A DNA stretch of 64,000 nucleotides from Mycocentrospora acerina (lineage: Eukaryota; Ascomycota; Dothideomycetes; Pleosporales): positions 1-64,000 of the forward strand of contig JAKUHH010000108.1 of the NCBI GenBank assembly GCA_022701365.1, read 5' to 3'. The position numbers and the translations under genes are program-made. Below, in pieces: positions 32,166-44,728 of this stretch; within the stretch, counting starts at the first letter, position 1; each line of letters begins with the position of its first letter. The notes beneath the pieces were generated by a model. The model ran no database searches. It saw only the letters and a list, made by a program, of their open reading frames with translations, and was not told the DNA's origin.

Positions 32166-32792
32166 GATACTTCAATATCTTTTTAGATTTAGCATTGACT
32201 ACCAAGTTAGATAATTGGCGTTGATGTTGGAGCGCTGCGTATCTAAAATGTCAGGTGCGCTTGCTGCGTCATTAACCAGCCAAGAATATCTGGGTAGGAT
32301 TTAGCTAACCTCTCTCTGCTAGCGACAACCCCTCTCCACGCTGTCAACCCCACCGAACCACTGAATTAAGATAGTGTGTTCGTGTCGGGCAAATCCGCAC
32401 TCACAGCACGAGCAAAACTCGGTCTCACCGTGAAGAGAGGTGTCTGAAACGCTTCTAGTCGATCATGTCTCCATTCAGCAGCCATGAGTCGAGCCTTCAA
32501 AAACTGCGATTCTTCGCGCCCCCCGGAAGGATCCCGAGACTCCTTCGGGATACCCATGTCTTGAGAACAGCATGCTCCTGTCAATCAACGGTCCTTTGCA
32601 CATATAGGTCTAGTGCAACCGTAGTTTCTGCGGACCGTAGTTTGCCGCAGAGGCTCTTCACCGCATGTGCGACCAATTTCCGACGCTAGAATTATGCTCT
32701 CCTGCAGAGTATGCATGAAAAAGAGTAGATAGTGTTGCCTTTCTGCACATGTGAGAAGAAGGTTTGTCTCCCGAACCCCTCGTACTCCAAAC
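32166..32792. other. Divergent promoter region
   Basis: This 627-bp interval lies between the minus-strand membrane protein gene and the plus-strand P450. Only short ORFs are seen. No clear regulatory motif was identified. Confidence 0.4.
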
Positions 32793-34545
32793 ATGACGGC
32801 TCAGGCTGTGCCTCTGTCTTCGGACAACTCCGTTCTCACCTTGCGCAATACGCTGTTGCTAGCGGGCTTTTGGCTGGCATACCAACTTCTGAAAGCATTA
32901 TACAACGTGTCTCCTCTCCATCCCCTTAGCGGTGTCCCTGGGCCGAAATTAGCAGCAGCGACGTACCTACCGGAATTTTATTATGATGTCGTCAAATTTG
33001 GGTGTTATACGAAAAAAATCATGAAGATGCATGAGATATATGGTGCGCCGATGACCTCTCGGTTGCGCATTAAGGGACGATCTGACATAAGCAGGCCCCA
33101 TTGTTCGCATCAACCCCCATGAAGTGCACTGTAACGACATCGGCTTCGCAGATGAGATTTATGCTGTCGGTGGACGCAAGCGCGACAAGCCTGTACACCA
33201 AATCAATGGCTCCGCGTAAGTATACCCTAAGATTCGGGCTCAGCAGGACATCAACTTAACCTGCCTATAGCCTGGGACGAGCTGGATTCGGAACAGTAGA
33301 CCATAGCCTCCACCGTGTTAGGCGTATTCCGTTGGCAAAGTTTTTCTCACGCAGCATGATTACACGGCTTGAGCCCGACCTTCATTTTCTGGTGCAAAAA
33401 CTCTGTGACAAGCTACTTGCACAATCAGGGGATAAAGAGGCGTTTGATATTACTATGGCATACAGCTGCTTCACTAGTGATGCCATTTCTGGGTATAGCT
33501 TTGGAGAGAGCTTTGGCTTTCTCAACCAAAAGGGATGGTATCCTAACTTCCGCGAGCCAACAGCCGCTCTTCTCCGACCAGTCTTTGTCTTTCGCTTTTT
33601 TCCTTGGACACGAGCTAGTGCAGGACTGGGGAAGTGGATTGTTGATTATATGCCAAAAGACCAGGCTATGTTTGTGCGCACTCTGCAAATCGATATGCCT
33701 GCAAGAGTCCTGAAAGTGAAGGCAGACCTCGATGCAGGAATTACGTACGACCGACCTACCATTTTCGGCTCCCTTTTGCAGTCGGATTTGGGCGTGCTTG
33801 ACAAGGAACCGCAGCGTCTGGCTGACGAAGCCGCTGCAGTGATTGGTGCGGGAACAGAGACGACAAGCTGGGCCTTGTCCGTCATGACGTATCATCTACT
33901 AACACAGCCTGAGCTCCTCGCCAAGCTGACAAGTGAGCTGCAGAAGGTCGTGAAAGACCCGCGCCACCTCCCGGATTGGACCACACTTGAGCACCTACCT
34001 TACCTTGGTGCAGTCATTCAGGAAGGTCTGCGACTGTCATATGGTGTATCCGCTCGTACTGCCCGAATCGCAACCGAAGAGAACCTGGTATATCGTGGAG
34101 AATGGAACAGGAAATCAATTCAGCATGTCATTCCTCGAGGTTACGCTGTAGGAATGTCAGCAGCCATCACGCATCACGATGAGAAGGCGTTTCCGTCATC
34201 TTTTGCCTTCATTCCAGAGCGATGGCTGGATGAGAATAATCAACGAAGGAAAGATGTAGAGCGTAGCATGCTCGCTTTCTCAAAAGGGAGTCGGTCGTGC
34301 TTGGGCATGAAGTGAGTTTTTCCTATCCGACAACAACCCTCACAGTTGACTCTTCGGGGCATACACTGATTTCATTTTCTAGTCTTGCGTTATGCGAACT
34401 CAGTTTGTGCCTCACAGCCCTGGTGCTTCGTGTTCTGCCACATATGCGTTTGTTTGACACAGTGGCAGACGATCTTGCGTATCACCACGACATGTTCATT
34501 CCCATGACAAAGGAAGGGCGAGGCGTACGAGTACAGATTGAGTAG
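32793..34545 (+). CDS. Cytochrome P450 monooxygenase
   Basis: Exons are 32793-33042, 33095-33215, 33271-34311 and 34383-34545 (introns 52, 55 and 71 nt), giving 524 aa. An N-terminal membrane anchor (NTLLLAGFWLAYQLL) is followed by the proline hinge PLSGVPGPKL. The I-helix motif AGTETT is at 317-322, the K-helix ExxR at 375-378 (EGLR), a PERW box in FIPERWLD, and the heme loop FSKGSRSCLG with Cys467 as thiolate ligand. All key residues are present. INPHEVHCNDIGFADEIYA and KRDKP resemble the trichodiene-oxygenase/CYP58-like group of fungal P450s. That suggests secondary metabolism, though no synthase gene lies within 20 kb here. It should sit on the ER membrane and need a separate reductase. 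An in-frame ATG upstream at 32751 has poorer membrane-anchor placement. Confidence 0.93.
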
Positions 34546-35888
34546 ATCTTACTGTGTTCAGCGATTAAATCTTTAGCCGTAAAACACAGCCTTAAGCCGC
34601 CCTAGACTGACTAGATTTTGGTTCGACGAAATCTTTATTGATAGATGCAGTTAAATACCACAATGGTGGATGTCTGGAAGTTGTCTCGTTTGCTTCGAGA
34701 TTGCAGGACCAACCCTCATTTGTTGTTCATAGCAACACCCCATCTTTCGAAGTACTTGCAAAGTTTCCACGGGGTGGCGACATGGAAAAACTTCGGGCTT
34801 TCAGCACGGTACTGTTTGTATCAAAGTTCAGGTGGGGCGTGGCGAAGGACATGATGCGACAGAATGCAGTAGGATTTGCTTGATAATTCACCTGCACAAT
34901 AATATTCGAACTAAGCCAAGACGTGTCAAATCCTTCACAACCTGATAGAGTTCCAAGAAAAGACGCTGAAGGGTCTGCACCAGGGATGTCTAAGTACCTG
35001 GTTCTTATAAATTATTGGTTTCCAGGTATCTCATAAAAACACCAGGGTGCGGAAAAACTTGGAAAGTTCTCCGACAGCCGCGAATGAACAGACGGCAAAA
35101 AAAGGTAGCATCCGACACTAGGACTTCTTGTCTTGTTAGTATTGTGACTCGCCCGACAGAATACCAACGTCTGCTATATGTGGTTGAATTCAGGGAATAT
35201 TCTGATCGCACTGCAACCTTAGCTCAGAGGTCTGAGCATCACGTCTGTGTTAAACAAGTAATCGTAAGTGGTACTAAACCCTAACGTTCTGATTGGCCAA
35301 AGCAAATAGCCAACCTGATGGAGTTATAAGCAAACATGACTCGTATGGAATGACTGGGTGTTATGGGACACGAGTCAATGGCTGCATCCATTTCCATCCA
35401 GTCCCCCCTGAAAGGTCTGCCGCGAGCCGTAGTGTCATCCCGAAACGCGTTATCCACTGGGTGGGACTAACCAAGAATTTACGGTGAAAACTAGTGGCGT
35501 TTCTGGGGTCATCACCGACAAGTAGGTGTTCTAGAATAGTTTTGCAAGGACATGGTATTCCTCAACCGTGGAAAGCTCGGTACATGCTCCATGTTTGCAC
35601 GCAAGTCACACTAAAAACACGGGATGGGACGGGATGGAGATTTTCGATTCAAAATCATGGGGACGCGCTCGTGGCATAGCGAGACCTTACACAACATTTG
35701 ACATCCGTTCTAGTCGGCAGTGCGAAGAACTGTCCCGGGGCGTAAATTGTCAGTTTGGGGTAGCAAAATTCATCTTGTCGCCGCGGCTTGGGGAGGCTGA
35801 TCCACCAACTATATCCTCGCACCAACCCGACGTCACTATTTGCATATTTGCGCCTGTCATCTACGCTCGTCGCATCAAGTTAATAGCT
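34546..35888. other. 1.3-kb intergenic region
   Basis: It holds the P450 3' flank and the promoter of the PTH11-like gene. Short ORFs show no recognisable domains. Nothing else is visible. Confidence 0.4.
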
Positions 35889-37331
35889 ATGTCGACTGCC
35901 ATTGATCCTACTGAGAGACTGATCAAACCGGATGGGCTTCCACTGGCTATCATATGGATATCTTGTGTATTGCTTGGTCTCTCGTTGATTGCAGTGTCAT
36001 TGCGAACCTATATCCGCCTTGCGAAGAACACATTCGGTCTGGACGATGGTTTGATGGTTGCTGGAACTGTGAGTCTATTAACACTTAATATGCTAGTTTG
36101 TTAATAATTGTATCTTTAATAGGTTGTATATGCTGCCGTAATTGGCTTAGCAGTATACGGAAATCTCGTCGGCTTGGGTAGACTCGAGAAAGATCTTAAC
36201 CAATGGCAATGGTCCGAAGCCCTGAAATTCTATATCATATGGATTCTGATGTACGTTGTCGCCTTGGCGCTTGTCAAATCTTCAGTCTGTATCACTATCC
36301 AGCGGATTGCCTCAACGAAAATGCCTTTGCGGGTTACGATCTGGATCCTGCTGGCTATTACATGGGCATCATTTAGTATTACCTTCATAGGGACTCTGGC
36401 CTACTGCCAACCGGTACATGCTATATGGACCCCGGCGCTGGTCCTAAGTGGAGAAGGGAAATGTGCACCCGTCGGAACTTTCATTATCATAGGCCATACT
36501 GCGACAGTATCCACCATTTTCACCGACTTGGCACTAGTAGTTGTGCCGGGAGTGTTGCTGTGGAACACACAAATGAAGAGACAAGCAAAACTGCAAGCTT
36601 TTGGACTGTTGTCGTTTGCTTCAATGTAAGTTTATTCCCACTTTTTCTCGATGATACCAAACTCATGGGCTAACTCTTATCTTTCCAGAGCTTCGATCAT
36701 TACCATGATAAGAATTCCATATGTCACCCGATTCGGGGGAATGACAGACCTGCAATGTACGTTTTCTCCACTCCCCTTTCATTATCGCCATATCTGCACA
36801 CGTCTTGAGGAACTAGTACGGCAAAACTGATCGTCATCAAAATCTGTTTTGTTCAAGGGACCTCGCCGAACACTTGAGGGTCATGCCTCATACATCACCC
36901 CCGTAAGAACACATGCATACAAAAGTTTCGGCTAACACAATTCGATCGCAGTCTGGGTGGCACACACGATGCTCTACTCCAACATCGAAACAGGAATAGG
37001 TTGTGTGGCCTCATCAATACCCTCCTTGCGCCATTACTTTCGTCGCAATGGTGGGGACAGCAGCTCTGGACCCAGCAACGGACGTAGTAACAAGAACAGT
37101 GGAATAGATCCCGAAATTCGTCCACGTCGTCTTCATAATAGTTTCAGAAGCCCTACAGAGTGTGGGTTTAACCTAAGTACAGTACATGGAAGAATAGATG
37201 ATAAGTGGCAGAGACTCGGCGATGGGGATGGGCAACTAGGGATTCAGAAAGACAATGATTTTCAGGTCAATGTCAACACAGGTCATATTTCTAGCGGAAG
37301 AATTGGGATTGGTCAATCTCGAAGAGAATGA
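35889..37331 (+). CDS. PTH11-like / fungal rhodopsin-domain seven-helix membrane protein
   Basis: Exons are 35889-36068, 36123-36625, 36689-36756 and 36952-37331 (introns 54, 63 and 195 nt), giving 376 aa. Seven membrane helices are visible, starting with LAIIWISCVLLGLSLIAVSL and then the LDDGLMVAG block typical of the family. YIIWILMYVVALALVKSSVC, ILLAITWASFSITFIGTLAY, ATVSTIFTDLALVVVPGVLL and FWVAHTMLYSNIETGIGCVA follow. There is no CFEM domain. The C-terminal 110 residues are polar and probably cytoplasmic. PTH11-like proteins are G-protein-coupled-receptor candidates used in surface and host sensing by plant-associated fungi; a ligand cannot be inferred. The third intron is longer than its neighbours. 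The gene converges on the cutinase with 86 bp between stops. Confidence 0.85.
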
Positions 37332-37417
37332 GTAAATAGTCAGAAATGCTGTTGCTAATATCAGCTGGCTACTCTTCCATTTTGTCAACTAACACTTTAC
37401 TCGCACTGTACTGTTCC

Positions 37418-38245
37418 TCATACTTTTCCATCTACGAACCTAGCAGCTGCCGGTGCATCTTGCTGGTAGTTCAAGTGCGCAGCCGTGATTGTTGCTCCTC
37501 CTTCGCAGATGTTGTCACCAGTATGGCAAATGGTCAGTGTCTTGGAGGTGGGGATGCTACCAAAAGATTGGCCTCGCTTTGGATCACCGAAAACGACGAC
37601 TAATATATCATTAGTATTTGGGATGACAGAATTTTGATATAGAACTTACCCGCAGCCACCTTTGCAGCATTAGCAGCAGAAGTTCTTTGTGCGGCATTGT
37701 GCACGAGTTGAGCGCCTTGACTGTATCCCGAGAGAACGATCTTAGTTGAAGGACACCTGGTTGCAGCCTAGAAAATTTTAGCGGCCTACTCAAATCTTTC
37801 AGGGGGAACATATCTCCCTACTTACGGTGTTGATCAGGTTGGTCATTGTCGTGCTTCCAGCGGCATCACCTCCTGCAAGGAAACCCCCAACGCTTGCCGA
37901 GTAAGTAACACCCTGAATGGCGAGTTGGCTGGTTCCTCCAACTAGACCGGCAAGGTTGTTGAAAAACAAAGGACCAACCGCTGCAGCATCTCCAACATTA
38001 CCCTGCTGGTTGGTACCACGAGCGTAGATGAGGGTTATAGGACGGCAGGCCGTGCCGTCAGTGAGCTGATTATAGGTACTTCCGGAATACTGGCGCTTCA
38101 CGAGGGGAGAAGCGAGAGTCCGTAAGTATTCTTCAGGGGTGAGGTCAGTATTTTCGAGATCACTGATTGGAAAAGAGACCTCAGTGGTTGCTGGGAGCGA
38201 AAGGACGCCAGAAAGTAAAGAAAAGGTAAGGATGGTAAGCTTCAT
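37418..38245 (-). CDS. Secreted cutinase
   Basis: Exons are 37826-38245, 37650-37767 and 37418-37599 (introns 58 and 50 nt), giving 239 aa. A signal peptide (MKLTILTFSLLSGVLSLPA) and a propeptide ending at Lys50-Arg51 precede the mature enzyme. The catalytic triad is Ser156 in GYSQG, Asp208 in GDNIC and His221 in AAHLNY. Cysteines at 67, 145, 204 and 211 match the two disulfides of cutinases. IYARGTNQQGNVG carries the oxyanion region. It hydrolyses cutin polyester of the plant cuticle outside the cell. The KR propeptide implies Kex2 processing. All three exons stay in frame and the family length is normal (about 210-240 aa). Confidence 0.95.
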
Positions 38246-38337
38246 AGTGGGCAGGCGATAAGACTGTAAGTATGAAGAGTATTGCCGGAGGAGACGACCT
38301 GTATGTTTGAGGTGAGACCAACACGGAAGAAAAGAAG

Positions 38338-38349
38338 GTATTTATGTGA
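38338..38349 (-). promoter_or_regulatory. TATA-like element of the cutinase gene
   Basis: The minus strand reads ACATAAATACC about 95 nt upstream of the cutinase ATG. Spacing fits a fungal TATA box; it is unverified. Confidence 0.3.
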
Positions 38350-41300
38350 GGACACCTTCGCTCGTGCAATCAATCTACCAATTATTATTCGAATGAAAAT
38401 TCATTAGAGTAAAACGAACGTCATTAATTATGGGTTGCCATACCTTCGCTGTATTTCCTCCTGCCTCAACCGACACCTATCGCCGCTCCTCAAGGCTCAC
38501 TGCATATAATGATGTACGCCACTCTCTTCGCAAGGCCATTCATAAAGCTGCGATTAAACACCATATTGGGTTGGCCTCTAAGCTTGACCTAACCATGTGA
38601 GACCGCAAAGAAGGCGGAGCAGCCAAACAACAACTACAACTCTAAGAGCTACTAGACCAGTTATTGGTTGCCAAATCTTCGGAGTGATAGAGTTCCGTCT
38701 TCTTGGTAGAAATTATGTCCTAAGAAGTAGAAATCGCGACGCTACCATCGTCACGTGCCGGTCACGTTTCAAAGTTCCTGACGATTGTCAAATACTCCTT
38801 CTGTTGTGAGATGAAGTGCAGCTCGGCGCATATCAAGCAGTCTGGAAAGATCACCATTTCCAGACGTGCACCCGGAACTTGGGTCTGACCTTCCACAATG
38901 AGTTAGTCTACCCGCATAGCTGTCAGAAAGAGTGTGGGGAGTGATATGATCGGTCCGAAAAACGAAGATTCAATGTAGATCCTTTGTCACCGTGCATATT
39001 ACGATCAAGACAATTGGTTTAAGTTGAAGGGATGGGATGTATGAACCACCCCGGACAATGTGCTTAAGACTGGCCGAGGCAGTTGAGCATACTTCATGGT
39101 GTTTGGTTCATGGAGACATCTATAAGAGTAGTGGAAAAGAGTCGCTATAATCTTAGTTTTCTCGCAAAGTAGTCGGGCGGAGCAGAACTGGTTTCAAAAA
39201 CGAAGCCTTTAACTGTTAGATGCTGTAAATTCCAAGGATGCTTTCATTAATAAAGTTAGTATATATGAACCAGTGACACGTAGCAGTATTTTGAAACAAA
39301 AACGTAAACGGACTCTAGCTCGCAGATATATCCCCGAGTCATAGCATTGGCCAAGTGGTCAGCTATGGAAAAAAGAGTGAGCTTCGATGACGTAGCCTGA
39401 GAAGCGGTCGGAAATTATGCTGACTAAGGTAAGTCGCACCTCCTAATTCCGCTGGTACTCTTGCAATTGTATTCAGATGATGGGATTCGCTAAGAAAAGC
39501 TTGAAGAATTCAAAGACTAGGATTCCGTGGTTCTGAATTGAGTGACTGAGCGAACATATACTTGTTTACAGCGGGAACGATGCTTTTATCTGCAACGTGT
39601 GTTGTTGACCAACTGAACCCCTCAACTACTCAAAGTTAATCCGCAGGCAATCAAATATCACTATAATTTCCGTGACATAGTTTCAAATTCATCTTTTCCG
39701 AGTTCTTTTATTGAGTTATTTGTCTTTCTGAAGTTGCCTCCGATTTTCTATACCGAGCAATCCTCTAGAGGCATTGTTAATGGTATTTGTATGTATCAGG
39801 GTGTGATTTGTCCAAAGTCTACAATACACTGGAATGAATGATACTTTGAATCTAAAATCATGTACGTTCAACACACAATCGAATGTTTGCTACTTAAAAA
39901 CTTTTACTATCGTTATTATTCATACCTTATGCGCCGACTTCTTCTCTTGGGTTAGGGCCCCTAGCTCTGCTTTTCGAACGATATCTACGTTAGCAGCTAT
40001 TGATCATCGTTTGAAAAAGAATCGCTTTTTGGGTTTTAAGTCAATTTGAGCAATTTTTTTTATCCAAATGTAGCCTTGCCATCGTTTGGTTGAGTGAAAG
40101 ATTGTACATACACCCAGTTGTACTCATTCACTTTGTTCATCCTCGTACAAAAAAAATTCTAGTGCTTCTGCTAACAGCTAAACCTGGTGAGGATTGTTGT
40201 CAGGAAAGCTCACACTCCCTCTTCCATAGCAAAATGTGTCATTTTTATGTTGATATAACACTCAAAGTAGCTCCAAATTTTAGAATCGATAAAATGCTTA
40301 AACAAGGTATCATTTCAGTGAGAATTGTGAGTGCTATAATATTCTGATAGGAAATAAATCCTGCTTTGTGTCGAAATCGCAGGCCATTTACTTCTGGTTC
40401 TTACTATCCTTTGAAGGCGCACTTTTAGGACGCTACTTCGCTTCTTAATCTCTGGATGTAGTAAAGAAAAGGATTTGTCCAATCTTTCCATCACCCCCTT
40501 GAAGATCTGATCACAATAGTCATCAAAGTCGAGGAGCACTGACTTTAAGGGAAAATGTCTAAGCTATTTATTTCGTCACAGTTTCTGGAAAACATTCTTC
40601 GTTCATTTTTACAACGAAAATTATGTGGCAAAAATAAAGCAGTACGATATTAAAGGGATAGTGGACTACATAGTGATTCTCTCAGCGGTGGTTCGTAGGC
40701 TGATTTACAAGCTTTGCTTCGGTAGGATAGGAATATGATGTTTTAGATCGTATTGCCACGCTTAAATGAAGCGTTTGACGCCTTTAGTATATCAGCGATG
40801 CTAAAAAAAACCCCCCATTACTGGTCGGATAAGGTCCTTTCAAGACCTCAAATCATGCGAGTACTGATTCAGGTTTGATTGGATCTAAATCAAAACATAG
40901 TCTTTGCTCTAGGAAGGATATTTCCAGGGCGCTTATGTAAGGGAAAGAATCGCTTCACCAATTCACAGAGTCTTGGAAGACAATTAATGTGAAAGAGGAC
41001 CCAAAAACCATCGGTGAGGTAGTGCCTGTCAGGCTGATGTGCTGAGAAATATTCACTATTAGCTTGTACACCAAGCGGGCGAAGTCGTGGGCAATTGATT
41101 AGTACATAGATACTGTGAGCTAGGCCAAAGATTATTCTCGAGCCGTCCTGGAAACTATTGACTTGTCGGAAAAGGACATGGTCAAAAGGAGGTGGAGTAA
41201 AACTCAATATTATTCTTCACCATACGAGTGTAAGGATGCGGGCCAATACGACATCCAACCATGCCGGTTCGATTAAAATTTGGTAGATTTCTTGACACAG

Positions 41301-42494
41301 AAGCGGCTATCACGGGATACAATTGTTATCAGTTTTTTTATGCCCTGGGCAGTAGGTGCTGCTAAATACTTACCAATCACATAGATTGTGTACAGAATGT
41401 CCGTACTGTTAGATAAGTTGCAAAAGAATGTAAAGTCAAATCAAAATAGGATTCCCTTAATCTGACAAAGTTGCGGGCTCTTTCAAACATCTGCTGAGGT
41501 AACGCTTGTTGCGAGAAAGGATGGCAGGAAAACTTCTTGTCATAGGAATGTCTCATAGTATGGCTCACACGCAATTGCATAGTGAGATGTCGTATGATGT
41601 TTCGTCTTGGGTATGCATCATCATTTGACTTGGAAAAGACCTGGAAATAATCCTAAAAATCGATACATGGAGACGGGTGGATCGTCGATGGCGCCATCTT
41701 GGCACCAAGAATTGCGCATTCCACAACCACAAGCTTCCCCCTGACGTGCCCCAACAATGTGTCTCTAATCACTCACAAAGTCATCCAGTGTAATTCGAAG
41801 TTAGCGGAGCCGTTTTCTGGCCTGATTTTTGGCTGTGAGAGTCGTCCATGGAAGCGAATTCTCGTCCGCGCTTCAGGCGCCAGTGAGTAGCTCGATCGTC
41901 GAAAAAGGCAGGTGAGTGTACCGCCCAGCCCTATAATCAACCACTGCACAAATATCGCTGACTCTGCACCAAACAATGATACTCCACCCTATATGCTACC
42001 GGGTACCTGCAGGGGGCTTGCATCGTGAACCTGTACATTAACTGGTCTCGCAACTTTTCTGGGCTAGACTTCTAACTATTAAGGTGAAAGTGATATAAAA
42101 TTGGAGTCACTATGGTCTGAATCCTGCGATTGAATGTTTCAACTACGACGTTGCTATCGTGAGTTCATAGTTGTAGCCTCATGAGGAAGGTCAACAATTC
42201 TCCATTCTGGAAGTTCACGCGCGATAAAGTGCCCAGAGGGTAAGTGCCAGGATCATACAGAACTACTTACCTATTAGAGCACCTGGCCAAGCCTCCATTA
42301 ACTCTTGTGCAAAAATATTTAACAAGCTCAAGACCGAAATAGGCAGTCGGACTGTGCAAGCAGTTGGCGCGTAGGCTGGTAAATGGATTCATGCTATCGC
42401 GACATCACCAAATGTTACACTGGAGATGGAGACATGGTTACATGTTCAGTTTGGAACTAATACTCGGTGAGTGTGAAGATACGAGCAAGGAAAA
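38350..42494. other. 4.1-kb gene-empty spacer
   Basis: The longest ORFs are about 60-105 codons, scattered on both strands, without domains or coherent splicing. Composition is ordinary (not RIP-bleached) and no terminal repeats, tandem repeats or tRNA were recognised. It could hold an unrecognised fast-evolving gene or non-coding RNA, but nothing supports one. Confidence 0.4.
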
Positions 42495-42502
42495 CATATA
42501 AG
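42495..42502 (+). promoter_or_regulatory. TATA-like element of the fungalysin gene
   Basis: CATATAAG lies 79-86 nt upstream of the ATG at 42581, a plausible TATA position. Confidence 0.35.
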
Positions 42503-42580
42503 AAGAAAAATACAAGCCTGTCAACTCGCCATCATCTCTGGTCATTCGTTTTTCTTGCTCCACTTACAATCACTCTCACC

Positions 42581-44728
42581 ATGCGGTCTGCTCTTCTCAC
42601 TACCTTGGCCTCTTTGGGGGCCATTGGCATCCAAGCTCATCCTACTTCTCGTTCAAACACGCTCAGTAAACGAGCAGTAGATCTAGATGCTTTCCGCACG
42701 AAAATCAAGACTGAATATAAGAACGCTACTGAAGTGTTGTTGGACCCTTCTATTCCTTCCCTCACGAAGCGCGCTAGTGCTGAGGAGATTGCGACGGAGT
42801 TAGTGAAGATGACTATACCTGGAGCTACATTTCGCCTTTCAGGAGACCATTATGTAGGCACCAATGGTGTAGCACACTTCTACTTCAAGCAGACTGCCAA
42901 TGGCCTTGATATCGACAATGCTGACTTCAACGTCAATGTAAGCAAACCTAACCGAGGATGGCGTCAAGATGGCGAATTTTCTAAAGCTTTACTGAAAATA
43001 TTATAGGTTGGTCGTAACGGGGACATCTTCTCCTTTGGAAACTCCTTCACAAAGGCCGAAGTACCTGCTCTATCAGAGTTGAGCAAACGTGACAATGTTG
43101 ATCCAGCAGACGCCCTCAAATCAGCAATTGGCGCTCTCCAACTCCCGGTTTCTGCTGAAAATGCAAAAGCTACACCAAAAGAAGGAGCTGAAGAGACATT
43201 TGCTATCACTGGCACCACTGGTACCGTATCTGAGCCCGAGGCGCGCCTTGTCTATGTTCAGGATGCGGAGGGGAAGCTCACTCTTACATGGAGACTGGAG
43301 ACTGACATCCTCAGTAACTGGCTCTTAACATATGTTGATGCTAAAGATGGAAGTAAGGTCGAAGCTGTGGTTGATTACTCCGCCGATGCGAGTTACCAAG
43401 TCTAGTGAGTGTTAGTCGACGTCCTCTTTTCACGACATGACTGACCCCTGAAAGTCCCTGGGGCATCAACGACCCAACGGAGGGCGAGCGTGTCATTGTC
43501 GAGAATCCCTTTGATTCGGTAGCTAGCGAGTTCGGGTGGCACAGCACAGGTAGCGCTGATTTCAAGGCGACACGTGGAAACAACGCCGTTGCGCAGTCCA
43601 ACTGGGGCAACGTTCAAACGGAAAGCCAATACCTATCTCTTCCCCGACCTTCCGACCCCGACCTCAAGTTTCATTATCCATACTCGCCTGCCCAGACTGT
43701 ATGTTGGCAAGATCCATTGAGACAATTTACTGAGATGAGAACTAATCAAGTAATCAGGACTACAGACAATATGTTAACGCTTCGATTACTCAGCTCTACT
43801 ACACAGCAAATGTTTTCCACGATCTGCTACACAAGCTGGGATTCAACGAGAGGGCAGGAAACTTTGAAATCAATAACAACGGCGCCGGAGGCCTTGGCAA
43901 CGACTTTGCCTACCTTCACACTCAGGACGGAGCTGGTACCAACAACGCTAACTTTGCCACACCACCTGATGGTCGTCCGGCACGGATGAGGATGTACATT
44001 TGGACTAATACCAGCCCTGTACGAGACTGCTCCTTTGAGGCTGGCGTCGTAATTCACGAGTATGCACACGGTATGTACAGCTATCAACCACTACCAAAGC
44101 ACGAAACCTAACTCGAGCAGGTCTTTCTACTCGCCTCACTGGTGGACCTGCAAATTCGGGCTGCCTTAATCTACTCGAGTCAGGCGGCATGGGCGAAGGC
44201 TGGAGCGACTTTTACGCAACAGCCATCCGCCTCAAGGCCCGCGATACTCGCAACACCAACTATGCCATGGGTGCCTGGATTAACGGCAACGAGATCGGAA
44301 TTCGCACATATCTTTACTCAACAAGCCTTACCACAAATCCCCACGTCTACACCGACGTCAACAACCTCCCTAGAGTGCACCAGATCGGAACAGTATGGGC
44401 AACTATCCTGTACGAGGTCCTTTGGAATCTGATTGACAAACACGGAAAGAACGATTCTGGAACCCCGGAGTTTGATGCGAATGGTGTACCGAAAGATGGC
44501 AAGTACCTGGCAATGAAGTTGGTGCTGGATGGATTGGCATTGCAGCCATGTAACCCTACGTTTGTATCTGCACGTGACGCAATCATTGATGCGGATAGGG
44601 CGCTTACTGGCGGGTCTAATGCGTGTGAATTATGGAGAGCATTCGCGAAGAGGGGCTTGGGTCAGGGGGCTAGATATAGTGCTTCTGCCAGGACTAACAG
44701 CTTTGTGGTTCCGACGGGGGTGTGCTGA
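42581..44728 (+). CDS. Secreted fungalysin (M36) metallopeptidase
   Basis: Exons are 42581-42937, 43007-43404, 43455-43698, 43758-44070 and 44121-44728 (introns 69, 50, 59 and 50 nt), giving 639 aa, a normal length for a pre-pro-fungalysin. A signal peptide (MRSALLTTLASLGAIGIQA) and a long FTP-type propeptide come first. The mature enzyme begins near YPWGINDPTEGER. The zinc site is His433-Glu434-Tyr-Ala-His437, with Glu463 in GMGEGWSDF as third ligand. The family usually has HEYTH, so Ala436 is a conservative change. GLSTRLTGGPANSGCLN follows as expected. The enzyme degrades extracellular proteins, and in plant pathogens fungalysins can trim plant chitinases. The intron at 44071 splits the codon just after HEYAH. 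Confidence 0.95.

Noticed and set aside
33425..33895. 156-codon minus-strand ORF inside the P450
   Set aside because: Antisense shadow of an exon with clear P450 motifs.
32793..35888. Secondary-metabolite gene cluster around the P450
   Set aside because: Neighbours are an unknown membrane protein, an F-box-like protein and a receptor; no synthase, transporter or cluster regulator is present.
39340..39420. tRNA-like A box (TGGCCAAGTGGTC)
   Set aside because: No pairing acceptor stem and no good B box at the right distance could be found.
41260..41285. GGTTCGATT resembling a tRNA B box
   Set aside because: No A box or cloverleaf in the preceding 80 nt.
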